Source of the DNA: Bacteroidales bacterium
GTDB taxonomy: Bacteria; Bacteroidota; Bacteroidia; Bacteroidales; F082
Assembly (NCBI GenBank): GCA_017461665.1
Contig: JAFTXI010000028.1
Location: 1 to 33,004, forward strand
DNA: 33,004 nt
Direction: 5' to 3'
Both the position numbers and the translations under genes were made by a program. The notes beneath the pieces were generated by a model, which saw only the letters and a list, made by a program, of their open reading frames with translations, did no database searches and was not told where the DNA came from. Position 1 is the stretch's first letter. Every line of letters begins with the position of its first letter. Positions 17,701-27,500 of the stretch are shown in pieces.

Positions 17701-20700
17701 CTTCGCGTTTAGCATTTGCAGTGTACATTGCAGCGACGCCCCATTTGTAAGAACCTGCTTCAGCTTCAGCCCATGTAGCGTCTTCGAATGTTGTTTCTGT
17801 CAAGTTTTCTGCAAGAACGATAGGTTCGTTGTCACCGTTAGCTCTATACAATTTGTAGCTGTGGAATGTATAGTCGCTTGCGTCGCGCTTGTTTTCGTAA
17901 TATCTTACGTTACCTTTTCTGTCGATTTGTGACAATACGCGTGAGCTTTCCATGCTCCATTCAACGTCAACGTTAGCACCATTTTCTGTTGCTATTACTT
18001 GAGCTACAGGGAGTAATTCTGGTTCTTCTTGTTCGCCACCAACAGTATTGATGTTAACTGAGAAAGCTTCTGTTGCTGATGCTACCAAGTAGTAAGTACC
18101 TGCAGGAAGAGTTTCTTCTATGCTGTTAGCGCGGTTGCCTCTTTTAGCTGAAGATGATAATTGTATGTTGTCAACGCAGATTGATTCAAAACCAGAGCAA
18201 TCAAAGTGACGTAAACCAATATACAATGATTGACCAGCATACTCGCTTAAACTTAATGTCTTATTAGCAAATTCTGTCATGTATGTTAAAGTTTCTTCGA
18301 AAACGACTGTCCAGTTTTCATTATCTGAAGAAACAACGATACCATAATGTTCACCATAATAATTTGGATTAGATGGAGCTACATTCCATGATAATGACGA
18401 AGTTTCATTAATTGAATATTGACTTAATGTAACGATGAAATTATTTGGAGTAAGGTTGCTACTATTCCATGAATCTGATGAAATGCACTTGCTTCCGTCA
18501 GGGCCTGTCAAAGCATTGCTTGAAGAAATTCTCCAGTTATGACCGTCGCCGTCACTGTCAATGACTCTCCATACGTCGTTAAAGATGCCGTCGTTAAAGT
18601 CTTCTGTGAATGATGCGATCCCGCCTTCTGGTTCTTCTTCATCTTCTTCAGCTGTTAAGTTATAGTTGTCAACCAAGATGAAGTAGCCATCTGTGCAGTC
18701 GAAGTGGCGAAGAGCAATGTAAACATTCTGACCTGCATATTCACTCAAACTTACAGTTTGTAATTTACCTGAGTTGTCTTTATAAGTTTCTTCAAATACT
18801 GTTGTGAAGTTTGTTCCATCTGTAGATACTGCAACTCCGTAATGTTCTTCGTATGAGCAACTAACTTTGAATGAAACTTCTGAATTTTCAGTGATAGCGT
18901 ATTTGTTCTTAGTAACGATATAGTTGTCTGGCGTAAGTGCGAGATAAGTATCGTTAGAGTATGAATATGATGCAATGCAAGCACCACCATCAATACCGTA
19001 TGCTGAAACATACATGATCCAGTCGTAATTGTCACCATCAGCATCGATTAATGTGAAGTCTTCAAGTGATTGATTATTGAAGTCGTATGAGAATGTTGTT
19101 GCATACTCGCCATCTTCTGGAATTTCTGGGTCTGTTGTACCATCTTCTAATTTAACATTGTCAATTAAAATACCTGAGCATTGGTTGCTGTTGTAGTGGC
19201 GGAATCCGATGTGGAGATTCTTACCTGCATAATAGCTGAGGTCAACAGTATTGTTTGTGTAGCTCTTAGGTGCTGTTTCTTCCCAGATTGTCAAGAAGAA
19301 TTCACCGTCTTCCGAGATAACTACGCTATAGTAGTCATCATAGTACATACTATTAGCTTTAGCCTCGAATGTGAGTGTTGAATTTTCTGAGATAGCGTAA
19401 ACCTCGGTTGTATAAACGTAGTTGTTAGGTGTTAATGATGTTGACTTTGAGTAGAGACATTTTGTTCCGTCAGAACCTGTGTAGTTGACACCGTCTGATA
19501 CTTCCCATTCGTATGTGTCAGCGTCAGCATCTAATGATTCCCAACCTTCTAATGAACCATCATTGAAGTCGAAGAAGAATGATGTAGTTGTGTCTGGGTT
19601 ATCTGGAGTTTCATTTGCACCATAATAGTTGTCAGTGCCTGGATTATCTTCTCCGTTGAAGTCTTCAGCATACAAAGCTACTTTGCCGTTAGCACCGTTT
19701 ACTGTTGCAGCTATTGTTGTTTCTTCTGCTAAAGTGAGTTTATAGACAACGTCTTTACCATCTTGTTCTTCACCTGGTAATGTGTAGTTATTGTTTAAGT
19801 TAGCGAAGTCTGGTGTATGTGAGAATGGATATTCAGTAACTTCGATAGCATCTTGCCAAGTGTCGCCTTCTGCAACTTCCGGTTCTGGATCAATTTCACC
19901 ACCTTCTGTATAAGTAATCTTAATGTTTGGTCTGTATTTGTTTGTATAACCGCTTGTAGTAGGATATTGAGCGTATGATACATCATCACCACCAACGTAC
20001 ATGCTTACATTTGATGTAAACTCTGTGTAGTAATACTCAACGTAATCTGTTGTAGTTGCGCTCTTAGCTACAGCTATAACCAAGTTTTCATTGCCACTAT
20101 AAGCAAAAGGTGTATCTAAGACGAATGTTTCCCAATCTTCTTCACCAATAGTGACGTTAGCACCTGTATATACGAGTGTTAAGTCTTCTTCAGGAACCCA
20201 ACCTGTTGTGTGGGCATCCATTGAAGTTTCACCCATATAGATTCTAACATCTGTAAGAACATAATTCTTTACATATTGATTATGATTGTACGATATTGAG
20301 TTGATAGTTATTGCACCATTAAATTCACTGCTTGCATAGATTGATTCTGTGAATGAATGTTTGTTAGAAGCTCTGAAAGGAACAACGTTTGTTGCTTCTG
20401 TACCATTACCTATAACTAATTCATTGGCTGGAACTATAGGTTCAATTGGTTCTGTTGATCCATCGCCTGTTAATACGACATTGTCAACGAGAACGCCATC
20501 GCTAAAGTCTGGGTCATTTTCGTAGTGACGTAAGCCGATGTAAAGGTTTTTACCTGCGTATGCACTAAGGTCGATAGTCTTTTGTGTAAATGATGTAGGT
20601 GAATACTCGTCGAACATTTCACTCCAAACTACTGTCCAGTTTTGGTCGTCTTCAGAAACCACAACGCCGATTTTATCATATACATAGTTTGAATCTTTAG

Positions 20701-22057
20701 GACGTGTGTAGAATGTAAATTCTGAATTTTCTGAAATAGCGTATTGTGAAGTCGTTACGATATAGTTGTCCGGGTCAAGATAACCACCTGAGTAAGATTC
20801 AGACATAATACAACTGCTGTTATCCATACCAGAATTGCTTATTCTCCAGTAATGACTGTCATTGTCACCTTGGAATGTTCTCCAACCTGTTAACTCATTA
20901 TCGTCGAAGTTGTCTGAGAACAATACTGTTGTTTCAGGTTCTGGGTCTGGTGTTGGATCTGGATCCGGTGTTGGATCTGGTTCTTCTGTTTCTATAGCTT
21001 CGAGAGTCCATGTTTCTTGACATGAGCCTTCGCAGTCACAGAAGATATAGTGTTGATAACCATCAGTAGAAGAATAGACATATTCAACTTTGAAATATTT
21101 GTTGTTGTTATTATTTTTGAAGTAGTATGTACCATCGCCTGCATCGACCAAACTTAAAGCTGTTTTGTCTGTTGTGCTGTAGGCGTCAACGTTCCAATCC
21201 CAGCATTTAATGTAGTTGCCGTCTGCTGAACGGAGATAGAATTGACCATTGCCTGCATCTTCCATCGTGAAGATTTGAGCATTGCTTTCTTCGTTTAAAA
21301 GGGCAACACCAACGCCACCGAATGCACCTGTTTCGTGTTTCTCAGTATTGAAGACGTTGAGGTATTTGCCTGTTGTGTTAGCTTTGAAACGATATTGAGC
21401 AACTTCTGGTTCTGGTTCTGGTTCCGGTTCTGGTTCTTCACCACCTTCGCTTGCATTTATCCTCATGTTAGGAAGTTTGCTGTATGGATAACCATTGCCA
21501 CCCATATGACAACCGCTGCTTGGGAATTGAGCTCCAATAGGATCGCTGTCTTTCCAATCAAACATGATGCTGTTAGATATAGTAGAACAAGCCCATTTCA
21601 AGAAAAGATTTGTTTGTCCACCATTGTTGTTTGAGAATACGACAACGAGACTGTTGTTGCCACTGTACTCGAATGGTGTGTCCAAAACTAATGTTTCCCA
21701 TTCGGTGTCACCGAGAGTTACATTAGTTCCCGTGTAAACCAATGTGAGCTCTGCTTCTGGAGTGAAGCTACCTGCTGTCATTGTTGTTTTTGTTGACTCT
21801 GCGAGATAAACCTTAATCTCGTTTGATGTAAAAGTTTGACCTACGGTTGTACAGTTGTAAGACAAGGATGTGATTGTACATGCTTGTCCAATCATACTGC
21901 TCGGGTAAACCATTTCCACCCATTGATGTCCGTAAGCATTTCCGAACGGAGCCATGTTACCACTATCCGTTCCGTTGCCGACGATGATTTCGTCAGCCCT
22001 CAATGCGAATGGTGCAAATAACACCAAAAGCATCAAAATTGCTAAAAATTTTCTCAT
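14723..22057 (-). CDS. Giant T9SS-secreted adhesin with six choice-of-anchor J / cleaved-adhesin modules
   Basis: 2444 residues. Signal peptide 1-21. A duplicated module with GNGT...P and LTLVYTG.NVT...W motifs lies at 22-203 and 546-717. A ricin-like beta-trefoil candidate spans 220-355, between EP- and DP-rich linkers. Six choice-of-anchor J / Cleaved_Adhesin-like modules lie at about 377-531, 825-972, 986-1137, 1147-1302, 1453-1620 and 1837-2008; most have (F/D)N...W..DAD.D...W, PDNYIVT and YAG..(I/L)YI..RH. FN3-like domains lie near 1350-1450, 1726-1837, 2180-2260 and 2262-2350, and a carboxypeptidase-regulatory-like fold at 1637-1725. Residues 2372-2444 are a type A T9SS sorting domain (YPNPTQDNVNI, ending VYSVRITTENGVIVQRITVVK without its last residue limits marked). 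Related modules build the Porphyromonas hemagglutinins and gingipain adhesins. No protease domain is seen. It is probably a surface-bound adhesin of unknown ligand. Confidence 0.88.
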   Translation of the reverse strand: MRKFLAILMLLVLFAPFALRADEIIVGNGTDSGNMAPFGNAYGHQWVEMVYPSSMIGQACTITSLSYNCTTVGQTFTSNEIKVYLAESTKTTMTAGSFTPEAELTLVYTGTNVTLGDTEWETLVLDTPFEYSGNNSLVVVFSNNNGGQTNLFLKWACSTISNSIMFDWKDSDPIGAQFPSSGCHMGGNGYPYSKLPNMRINASEGGEEPEPEPEPEPEVAQYRFKANTTGKYLNVFNTEKHETGAFGGVGVALLNEESNAQIFTMEDAGNGQFYLRSADGNYIKCWDWNVDAYSTTDKTALSLVDAGDGTYYFKNNNNNKYFKVEYVYSSTDGYQHYIFCDCEGSCQETWTLEAIETEEPDPTPDPDPTPDPEPETTVLFSDNFDDNELTGWRTFQGDNDSHYWRISNSGMDNSSCIMSESYSGGYLDPDNYIVTTSQYAISENSEFTFYTRPKDSNYVYDKIGVVVSEDDQNWTVVWSEMFDEYSPTSFTQKTIDLSAYAGKNLYIGLRHYENDPDFSDGVLVDNVVLTGDGSTEPIEPIVPANELVIGNGTEATNVVPFRASNKHSFTESIYASSEFNGAITINSISYNHNQYVKNYVLTDVRIYMGETSMDAHTTGWVPEEDLTLVYTGANVTIGEEDWETFVLDTPFAYSGNENLVIAVAKSATTTDYVEYYYTEFTSNVSMYVGGDDVSYAQYPTTSGYTNKYRPNIKITYTEGGEIDPEPEVAEGDTWQDAIEVTEYPFSHTPDFANLNNNYTLPGEEQDGKDVVYKLTLAEETTIAATVNGANGKVALYAEDFNGEDNPGTDNYYGANETPDNPDTTTSFFFDFNDGSLEGWESLDADADTYEWEVSDGVNYTGSDGTKCLYSKSTSLTPNNYVYTTEVYAISENSTLTFEAKANSMYYDDYYSVVISEDGEFFLTIWEETAPKSYTNNTVDLSYYAGKNLHIGFRHYNSNQCSGILIDNVKLEDGTTDPEIPEDGEYATTFSYDFNNQSLEDFTLIDADGDNYDWIMYVSAYGIDGGACIASYSYSNDTYLALTPDNYIVTKNKYAITENSEVSFKVSCSYEEHYGVAVSTDGTNFTTVFEETYKDNSGKLQTVSLSEYAGQNVYIALRHFDCTDGYFILVDNYNLTAEEDEEEPEGGIASFTEDFNDGIFNDVWRVIDSDGDGHNWRISSSNALTGPDGSKCISSDSWNSSNLTPNNFIVTLSQYSINETSSLSWNVAPSNPNYYGEHYGIVVSSDNENWTVVFEETLTYMTEFANKTLSLSEYAGQSLYIGLRHFDCSGFESICVDNIQLSSSAKRGNRANSIEETLPAGTYYLVASATEAFSVNINTVGGEQEEPELLPVAQVIATENGANVDVEWSMESSRVLSQIDRKGNVRYYENKRDASDYTFHSYKLYRANGDNEPIVLAENLTETTFEDATWAEAEAGSYKWGVAAMYTANAKREVTTVLSENFDEVDYYTLPEGWTTYSDSQSASEYSHWATSYGINSFGGPYSGVHCAFASGGYSIDASFYLVTPALDLSSSINISADFKYMAPGIFESAGNTLSLVYSESATGPWTELWVKEDAGFTEWTGATVDLSACSGKVVYLAFVTKDLGSFGAGIDDVVVTAEATDGPIPVASEIVWSNTIEKDMTTTVDITVATADGGSVAGTVVTLTNVNEPTYVYEATLDETGYYEWTEFRKGTYEYTISLDGYVSVTEVIIDITQPTSINHTLELQPELIDGLYVSPTAWAMWEAEGDNVYDVLLEGETVADDITETYYQLDVTGLVEGEVYKTAVIINNATTEVMEYEWTYSACSNFAGVVNLTATADENGATLTWNLPVYENTDPVYTFSTNFDNGSLAGWINVDANNDGHVWMNTSEFSNNGLGVENTYCALSMSYDNTYGAIAPDNYLVTDKKYTITEGSKLLYVISAHSRTYDEEHYGVAVSTTGTNPEDFTVIFEETLSAGEADYEGDMDGQWYNMEIDLSAYAGQQIYIAFRHFDCYDMAWLKLDNVELTSSRESKDGQWLQYHNGINELALGFMTEIGGPGLPINWAIMFPADVISNYAGTCITKVSTYVYEGHQGGFSIHVGGDTAPGTAVHTQSYDLSSYSYETVEIELTNPVQISGTENVWIQFSNTTGTYVASYTADCGDPNARWISDNGGSTWYDASYYGEGWYGSWQISAYVDGEATPLPDEPEEAQAEVLGAMIYRDGELLMEQPLNTETYVDTEVSEGDHTYEVRVVYGGETSDTYYAMSCADEVTVSFTTPIEVVEPYDLEGEYTYNEDGTFGATLNWVYPYTICDHFNIYRSTSNSDYVLVGKTEEGFTYFDEVEEGTYYYQVTAVNVIDGEEYESVPALAKGSETQDYVIVDVNTINENGVNGLKVYPNPTQDNVNIFAENMTRITISNTLGQIVYNQEVDSDNEIINMSQYEAGVYSVRITTENGVIVQRITVVK

Positions 22058-22352
22058 AATGTAAATGAATTGATTTATAAATAAATTGAATTGTGATTAT
22101 TTCCCACAAACGTTATATTCATTACTTATTAATGTCTTTCCCGATAAAATGATTTGTGTCATAGTACTATACTAAATTCTCTATATTTTTTTTCTCTATA
22201 GATTGTTAATAATAAATTTATTTTTCCCCGTTTATTCCTTTTAATTTTATAATAATCAACTAAAAATGAATTTCTTATGCTGAAATCAAGTAACGAGTCA
22301 AACGAATTCGTCGTCTTATAATTATTGATTTTTTATGAGAAATTCCAACTCG
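22058..22352 (-). promoter_or_regulatory. Long AT-rich leader of the giant adhesin gene
   Basis: About 290 bases with no convincing gene lie between the proposed -7 box and the adhesin ATG. A second near-match (TAACGTTTG, one base too long) lies close to the start codon. If the distal box is real, this is the longest leader in the window. No riboswitch was recognised. Confidence 0.35.
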
Positions 22353-22360
22353 CAAATTTA
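22353..22360 (-). promoter_or_regulatory. Candidate -7 box (TAAATTTG) for the giant adhesin gene
   Basis: Minus-strand TAAATTTG, the only full TAnnTTTG match I found upstream of the gene. No -33 TTTG. Confidence 0.4.
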
Positions 22361-22410
22361 AAAATATATTCTTATATATTACTAAATTTCAGAAAGAAAA
22401 TTTTAAGAAA

Positions 22411-22430
22411 AGTCACACGTCCGTGTGACT
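22411..22430. repeat. Palindromic element, ACGTCCGT type
   Basis: Perfect 9-bp arms AGTCACACG/CGTGTGACT with a 2-base centre. It differs from the 2086 element by swapping adjacent bases in both arms together, so pairing is kept. Confidence 0.75.
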
Positions 22431-22447
22431 CTACCTAATCTCACTAG

Positions 22448-22467
22448 AGACATACGGACGTATGTCT
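22448..22467. repeat. Palindromic element, ACGGACGT type, next to the infB terminator
   Basis: Perfect 9-bp arms AGACATACG/CGTATGTCT with a 2-base centre, preceded by TAG. On the minus strand the centre reads ACGTCCGT like its two relatives. Confidence 0.75.
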
Positions 22468-22475
22468 TAAAAAAA

Positions 22476-22502
22476 ATTAGGACGTATCGAATACGTCCTA
22501 AT
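22476..22502 (-). terminator. Intrinsic terminator of the rimP-nusA-infB operon
   Basis: A 12-bp perfect stem ATTAGGACGTAT/ATACGTCCTAAT with a 3-base loop, followed on the minus strand by eight T. It is 4 bases beyond the infB stop. Its GGACGTAT core recurs inside the coding region at 31365-31383. Confidence 0.92.
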
Positions 22503-22506
22503 AGTC

Positions 22507-25500
22507 TTACAATTTTCTGCTTATTTCTTTAATAGTGTATCCTTCGATGATATCGCCGACTTTAATGTCGTTATATCCTTCGATGTTCAGACCGCATTCG
22601 AAACCAGCGCTGACTTCCTTGACGTCGTCTTTGTAACGCTTCAATGAGCCTAATGAACCTGTGTGAACCACGATACCGTCTCTGATGATACGAATCTTAG
22701 TCTGTCTGTTGACTTTACCGTCGAGAACCATACATCCTGCGATACGACCGACCTTGCTGATATTGAATACTTCTCTAATTTCGATATTACATGTAACGAC
22801 TTCTTCAATTTCAGGAGCCAACATACCTTCGATAGCTGATTTGATTTCTTCGATGGCTGTGTAGATGATAGAGTAGAGGCGGATATCGATTTCTTCCTTT
22901 TCGGCAAGACGTCTTGCTTGAAGTGTAGGTCGTACGTTGAAACCAACGATGATAGCGTTTGATGCCGAAGCCAACAAAATATCTGACTCGCTGATAGCAC
23001 CGACTGACTTGTGAATGACGTTGACTTGTACTTCTGGGTTAGAGAGTTTCAACAATGAGTCAGCCAAAGCTTCTGATGAACCGTCGACGTCGGCTTTGAC
23101 GATGATGTTCAATTCTTTGAAGTCGCCGATTGCTATACGTCTTCCGATTTCGTCCAAAGTGATGTGTTTTTGTGTACGTAAGCCTTGTTCTCTCTGTAAT
23201 TGTTGACGGCGTGTTACGATTGCCTTTACTTCTTTTTCATCATCAAATACGCTGAAGTTGTCGCCGGCTTGAGGCGCGCCGTTGAGACCTAACATCAATA
23301 CAGGTGTTGATGGACCTGCCGACTTGACGGCCTTATTTTGTTCGTTGAACATAGCTTTTACCTTACCGTATGTCGTTCCTGCGAGAACCATGTCGCCGAC
23401 TTTAAGTGTTCCGTCTTGAACCATGATTTTGGCAACATAACCACGACCTTTGTCCAATGCCGATTCGATGATAGTTCCCTTAGCAGCTTTCTTAGGATTT
23501 GCCTTAAGATCCAAGAACTCAGCTTCTAACAAAACTTTGTCTAACAATTTATCAACGTTGAGACCTTGTTTTGCAGAAATCTCTTGTGACTGATATTTAC
23601 CGCCCCATTCTTCAACGAGAATATTCATCTGGGCCAACTCTTGATAAATCTTTTGTACGTTAGCTGTAGGTTTGTCAATCTTATTTATTGCGAATACGAT
23701 AGGTACGTTAGCTGCTTGGGCATGGTTGATAGCTTCAATAGTCTGAGGCATGACGCTGTCGTCGGCAGCGATAACGATGATGGCAACGTCGGTGAGACTT
23801 GCACCGCGGGCACGCATAGCTGTAAACGCTTCGTGACCTGGAGTATCCAAGAATGAAATCTTCTTGCCTGATAATGTCGTCACCTCGTAAGCACCGATAT
23901 GCTGAGTGATACCTCCGGCTTCGCCTGCTGCTACGTTGGCGTTACGTATACTATCCAAAAGCTTCGTCTTACCGTGGTCGACGTGACCCATGACAGTGAC
24001 GATTGGAGCTCTTGGAATCAAGTCTTCTGGATTGTCTTCTTCGTCGTTGCTTGCCAAAGCTTCTTGAACGTCGATGCTGATAAACTCCACCTTAAATCCA
24101 AATTCTTCTGCGACTAAAGTAAGGATTTCTGCATCCAAACGCTGGTTGATGGAGACGAAAACGCCTAAACTCATGCATGTAGAGATAACCTTTGTGACAG
24201 GTATGTTCATCATGGTAGCCAACTCGTTTGCTGTAACAAACTCGGTGACTTTAAGGATTTTCTTTTCTTCCATTTCGTGGAGTCTTTCTTCCTCCATCTC
24301 GTTTGCTATGTTGTGACGTTTCTCGCGACGGTGCTTTGAAGTCTTCGATTTGCCGAGTGGCGACAAACGAGCCAAAGTCTCCTTGATTTGTTTTTGGATT
24401 TCCTCTTCTGTGAGTTCTACCTTCTCTTCAACAACAGGTTTGGCTGGCTTCTTGAACTTATCGTTCTTACGTTTTTCGTTACGTTTGTCGTCGCCAGGTT
24501 TTCCACCACCTTGTTTGTTGTTAGTGCTGTTGTTCTTGTTATTATTCTTGTTGTTAGCATTGTTGGAATTGTCGCTGTTAGAGTTAGCAGCAGCGTTTTC
24601 CGAACCGATGCGTTTACGTTTTTTCTTCTTGTCTTTGTTGAAGTTCTTGTTGTCGTCGCCCGATGATGCAACAGGTTGTTTTGCCTTAGGCTTGCGTTCA
24701 ACAGGAAGTTCAATCTTATCCAAAATTTTCGGACCTTCCAACTTCTTGACCTGAGTAGGGATGAAGTTGACAGGTTTTTCTTCTTTAGGTTTTTGTGTTT
24801 CAGCATTTTTGTTTTCAACAGTAGCGTTCTTTACTTCAGGCTTGTTGAGTTGTTGCTGAACTTGTGACTTAGGATTGTTGTTCTTATCCTGACGCTTATT
24901 GTTGTTATTGGCGTTATTGTTATTGGCAGGTTTCTGCGAATTATTATTGTTTTTGTTCTTGTCTTTCTTGTCCTTAGATTTTTTATCCTCCAAAGGGATT
25001 TTCCCTACAACGGTTATTTGTATGCCACTATTGTTTTTATTGTCCGAATGTGTTGTTATGTCCTTGTTCGATTCATGTTTAATATTTGCAGCTTCTTGAT
25101 TTGAAGTCTTAACATCTTCTTTTACAACTTCCTTTATCTCTTCTTTAACTGCCTTATTATCTTCTGATTTAACCTCAGTTTTTACTTCAGGTTTAACTTC
25201 AGTATTATCATTTTCTTGTTTAACTTCAGTTGCCTCTCTTTTTACCTTGGCTATTTCCGCTTTTGGAGTTTCTGTAACTACAGTCTTAGGGGTAGCTGCT
25301 TTTTCTTCTACCTTAACTTCTGTTTGAGGTTTGCTTGGCTCTTGTTGAGTTTTTTCCTCTTTTGGCTCAGCAGTTTGTTTTTTCTTCTCTGCAGGCTTGG
25401 TATTCTTTATGGAAATTTCTTCTTCGTAGTCGTATTCTTCGTTTTTGATTGTAGATTCTACGGTGATACTTTTTCCTTTATAACTGAAGTTGCCGAGTTG

Positions 25501-25701
25501 ATCGGCGTTTTTCTTTACTTCTTTCTCGCTGTGATATTCCTTAACCAATAGGGCATACATCTCTCCGTTAAGTTTTGTGTTCGGCGATGAGTCTAATTTG
25601 TAGCCTTTCTTTCCGAGAAATTCAATAATGGTGGACATTCCAATATTGAACTCGATAGCGGCCTTCGATAATCTGATGGTTTTCTTTGAATCTTCGGACA
25701 T
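22507..25701 (-). CDS. infB: Translation initiation factor IF-2
   Basis: 1064 residues. It is the GTPase that brings initiator tRNA to the 30S subunit and promotes subunit joining. An IF2_N-type segment starts the protein (about 1-60) and a second lies near 485-550. Between them are some 400 residues of low-complexity K/E/N/P-rich linker, including poly-Asn runs. The G domain opens with [10 protein letters not shown] (Met571 to Thr579); the next residue is lysine (580), where I expect serine. DTPGHEAFT and NKID follow, then domains II-IV with a C-terminal VGDIIEGY. It is the last gene of the rimP-nusA-infB unit, 55 bases after nusA, and ends at a strong terminator. Confidence 0.98.
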   Translation of the reverse strand: MSEDSKKTIRLSKAAIEFNIGMSTIIEFLGKKGYKLDSSPNTKLNGEMYALLVKEYHSEKEVKKNADQLGNFSYKGKSITVESTIKNEEYDYEEEISIKNTKPAEKKKQTAEPKEEKTQQEPSKPQTEVKVEEKAATPKTVVTETPKAEIAKVKREATEVKQENDNTEVKPEVKTEVKSEDNKAVKEEIKEVVKEDVKTSNQEAANIKHESNKDITTHSDNKNNSGIQITVVGKIPLEDKKSKDKKDKNKNNNNSQKPANNNNANNNNKRQDKNNNPKSQVQQQLNKPEVKNATVENKNAETQKPKEEKPVNFIPTQVKKLEGPKILDKIELPVERKPKAKQPVASSGDDNKNFNKDKKKKRKRIGSENAAANSNSDNSNNANNKNNNKNNSTNNKQGGGKPGDDKRNEKRKNDKFKKPAKPVVEEKVELTEEEIQKQIKETLARLSPLGKSKTSKHRREKRHNIANEMEEERLHEMEEKKILKVTEFVTANELATMMNIPVTKVISTCMSLGVFVSINQRLDAEILTLVAEEFGFKVEFISIDVQEALASNDEEDNPEDLIPRAPIVTVMGHVDHGKTKLLDSIRNANVAAGEAGGITQHIGAYEVTTLSGKKISFLDTPGHEAFTAMRARGASLTDVAIIVIAADDSVMPQTIEAINHAQAANVPIVFAINKIDKPTANVQKIYQELAQMNILVEEWGGKYQSQEISAKQGLNVDKLLDKVLLEAEFLDLKANPKKAAKGTIIESALDKGRGYVAKIMVQDGTLKVGDMVLAGTTYGKVKAMFNEQNKAVKSAGPSTPVLMLGLNGAPQAGDNFSVFDDEKEVKAIVTRRQQLQREQGLRTQKHITLDEIGRRIAIGDFKELNIIVKADVDGSSEALADSLLKLSNPEVQVNVIHKSVGAISESDILLASASNAIIVGFNVRPTLQARRLAEKEEIDIRLYSIIYTAIEEIKSAIEGMLAPEIEEVVTCNIEIREVFNISKVGRIAGCMVLDGKVNRQTKIRIIRDGIVVHTGSLGSLKRYKDDVKEVSAGFECGLNIEGYNDIKVGDIIEGYTIKEISRKL

Positions 25702-25756
25702 ATAATTTTTTTTCTTGTTAATAATCTTTTATAATAACTCTACCTTGCGCAATAAA

Positions 25757-27013
25757 TTATTGGTCGTCGTCTTCGAACTCTGCTTTGAGAATTTCGATGA
25801 CATCGTAAACTGTTTCTATCTCTAAGTCGGCGCGTGTTGCGATTTCTTCTGGAGTGTAAGCCAATACTGCTTTTGCTGTGTCGCAGCCCATATTCTTAAG
25901 ACTGTCGATGACCCACTCGTCGATTTCGTCGATAAATTCTTTAAGATCGACGTCGTCTTCCATCTCTGCTTCTTCTGCATTACGATAAACATCGATTTCG
26001 TAGCCGGTGAGTTTACCTGCCAACTTGATGTTGTAACCGCCTTTACCGATAGCTAAACTTACTTGGTCGTTTTCCATATATACTTCTGCCACTTTCTTGG
26101 CTTCGTCGACGACGATAGAAGAAATCTTGGCAGGGCTTAATGCTCTTGTAATGAATAAGTCGGCTTTTGTAGTGAAGTTGATAACGTCGATGTTCTCGTT
26201 GCGAAGTTCTCTCACGATACCGTGGATACGTGAACCTTTCATACCGACGCAGGCTCCAACAGGGTCGATGCGTTCGTCATACGACTCTACAGCAATCTTA
26301 GCTCTTTGTCCTGGTTCTCTAACTATCTTACGGATTGTAATCAAGCCGTCATAAACTTCTGGGACTTCCATCTCGAACAAACGTTGCAAGAATATTTCCG
26401 ATGTTCTCGACAAGATGATGACTGGAGAACCGTTCTTGTTTTCAACGCTCTTAACGATAGCTCTGATGTTGTCGCCTTTTTTATAATTGTCTGATGGAAT
26501 TTGTTCGGCCTTAGGAAGTACCAATTCTATTCCGTCTTCATCAACGATAAGCATTTCCTTACGCCATACCTGATAAACCTCTGCTGTGATGATTTCACCG
26601 ACCTTGTCCTTATATTTAAGGAATATATTTTCTTTTTCAAACTCCATGACTTTTGTCTGAAGGTTTTGACGGATTGCCAAAATTTCTCTTCTGCCGAAGT
26701 CTTTAATGTCGACGACTTCAGAGACTTCTTCACCGACTTCAAAGTCAGGTTCGATCTTTATAGCGTCGGAATATGAAATCTCGCTGAGTGGATCTTCAAC
26801 CTCGCCGTCTTCCACGACAGTACGGTTATGATATATTTCAAGAACACCCTTGTCAGTGTTGACAACGATTTCAAAATATTCGTCGCTGCCATATTTCTTT
26901 GCGAGCATAGCTTTGAACACATCTTCGATAATGTGCATCATTGCTTCACGATCGATATTCTTGAATTCTTTAAATTCAGAAAAGGTGTCGATTAAGTTTG
27001 ATATTTCCATCAT
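25757..27013 (-). CDS. nusA: Transcription termination/antitermination factor NusA
   Basis: 418 residues. The N-terminal RNA-polymerase-binding domain (about 1-130) is followed by an S1 domain (GEIITAEVYQVWRKEM). KH domains then carry DPVGACVGMKGSRI and SLAIGKGGYNIKLA. An acidic tail follows, with no clear AR repeats of the kind found in E. coli NusA, which fits the shorter length of Bacteroidota proteins. It modulates pausing and termination. The annotated start has two adjacent Met codons; either could be used. It lies 11 bases after rimP in the conserved operon. Confidence 0.98.
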   Translation of the reverse strand: MMEISNLIDTFSEFKEFKNIDREAMMHIIEDVFKAMLAKKYGSDEYFEIVVNTDKGVLEIYHNRTVVEDGEVEDPLSEISYSDAIKIEPDFEVGEEVSEVVDIKDFGRREILAIRQNLQTKVMEFEKENIFLKYKDKVGEIITAEVYQVWRKEMLIVDEDGIELVLPKAEQIPSDNYKKGDNIRAIVKSVENKNGSPVIILSRTSEIFLQRLFEMEVPEVYDGLITIRKIVREPGQRAKIAVESYDERIDPVGACVGMKGSRIHGIVRELRNENIDVINFTTKADLFITRALSPAKISSIVVDEAKKVAEVYMENDQVSLAIGKGGYNIKLAGKLTGYEIDVYRNAEEAEMEDDVDLKEFIDEIDEWVIDSLKNMGCDTAKAVLAYTPEEIATRADLEIETVYDVIEILKAEFEDDDQ

Positions 27014-27024
27014 AGTTTGAAAAC

Positions 27025-27486
27025 TTAAAAATTAATGTATGGTTTTATTTCTTTAATATCTTTGAAAAATAATTCAGTTGTGTCGGAATATGTTGTCTTT
27101 TTCAACTTGCCCAACTTTTTGATGATGGCTTCTTGAACGTCCATCTTCTCTTCGTTGAAAGATAAAAGTTTGAACACTTTCTTGATGCCTTCGTTGTTGG
27201 TCATCTCGAGTTCTTTCTCGACATATTTGTTCAACTGACGATGTTTTAACAAAGGATAGTCGATGCCTGCCGACGACACGCTTAACTCGTAGTCTTCTAC
27301 TTCTCTGTCTAAACTACCTTCGATGAAACGGCTCAACTCGACGCAGTGATCTATTGTCACCGAGCTGTCGGCATCAATATAAACGGAAATAACGTTGCTT
27401 TTTGAAACGCTGAGATCGACGACGAAACGGTCGGTATTCTCTAAAGCCTCTGATGCTAATTCTATTATCTGTTCCTTTGTTATCAT
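27025..27486 (-). CDS. rimP: Ribosome maturation factor RimP
   Basis: 153 residues. The N-terminal alpha/beta domain has the motif VSVYIDADSSVTIDHCVELS, slightly varied as VISVYID, then EVEDYELSVSSAGIDYPL with its near-invariant SSxGxDxPL pattern. A C-terminal SH3-like domain follows. It assists 30S subunit maturation. It starts the rimP-nusA-infB operon. Upstream lies a tRNA-Gln gene with its own terminator and promoter. No TAnnTTTG box was seen between tRNA and rimP, so read-through from the tRNA promoter may supply the operon. Confidence 0.95.
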   Translation of the reverse strand: MITKEQIIELASEALENTDRFVVDLSVSKSNVISVYIDADSSVTIDHCVELSRFIEGSLDREVEDYELSVSSAGIDYPLLKHRQLNKYVEKELEMTNNEGIKKVFKLLSFNEEKMDVQEAIIKKLGKLKKTTYSDTTELFFKDIKEIKPYINF

Positions 27487-27500
27487 AACTTTTTGACAAT

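Noticed and set aside
14723-22057. Gingipain-like protease
   Set aside because: Adhesin-type modules are present but no caspase-like catalytic domain with the His/Cys pair was found anywhere in the 2444 residues.
24350-24754. Open frame of 134 codons on the plus strand
   Set aside because: It is the antisense shadow of the Asn/Lys-rich linker of infB; its Leu/Phe/Ser-rich composition is what that linker produces in reverse.
22507-25701. Loss of GTPase function from Lys580 after the IF2 P-loop
   Set aside because: The P-loop GHVDHGKT itself is intact, and the residue after it is not a required ligand. Noted as a variation only.
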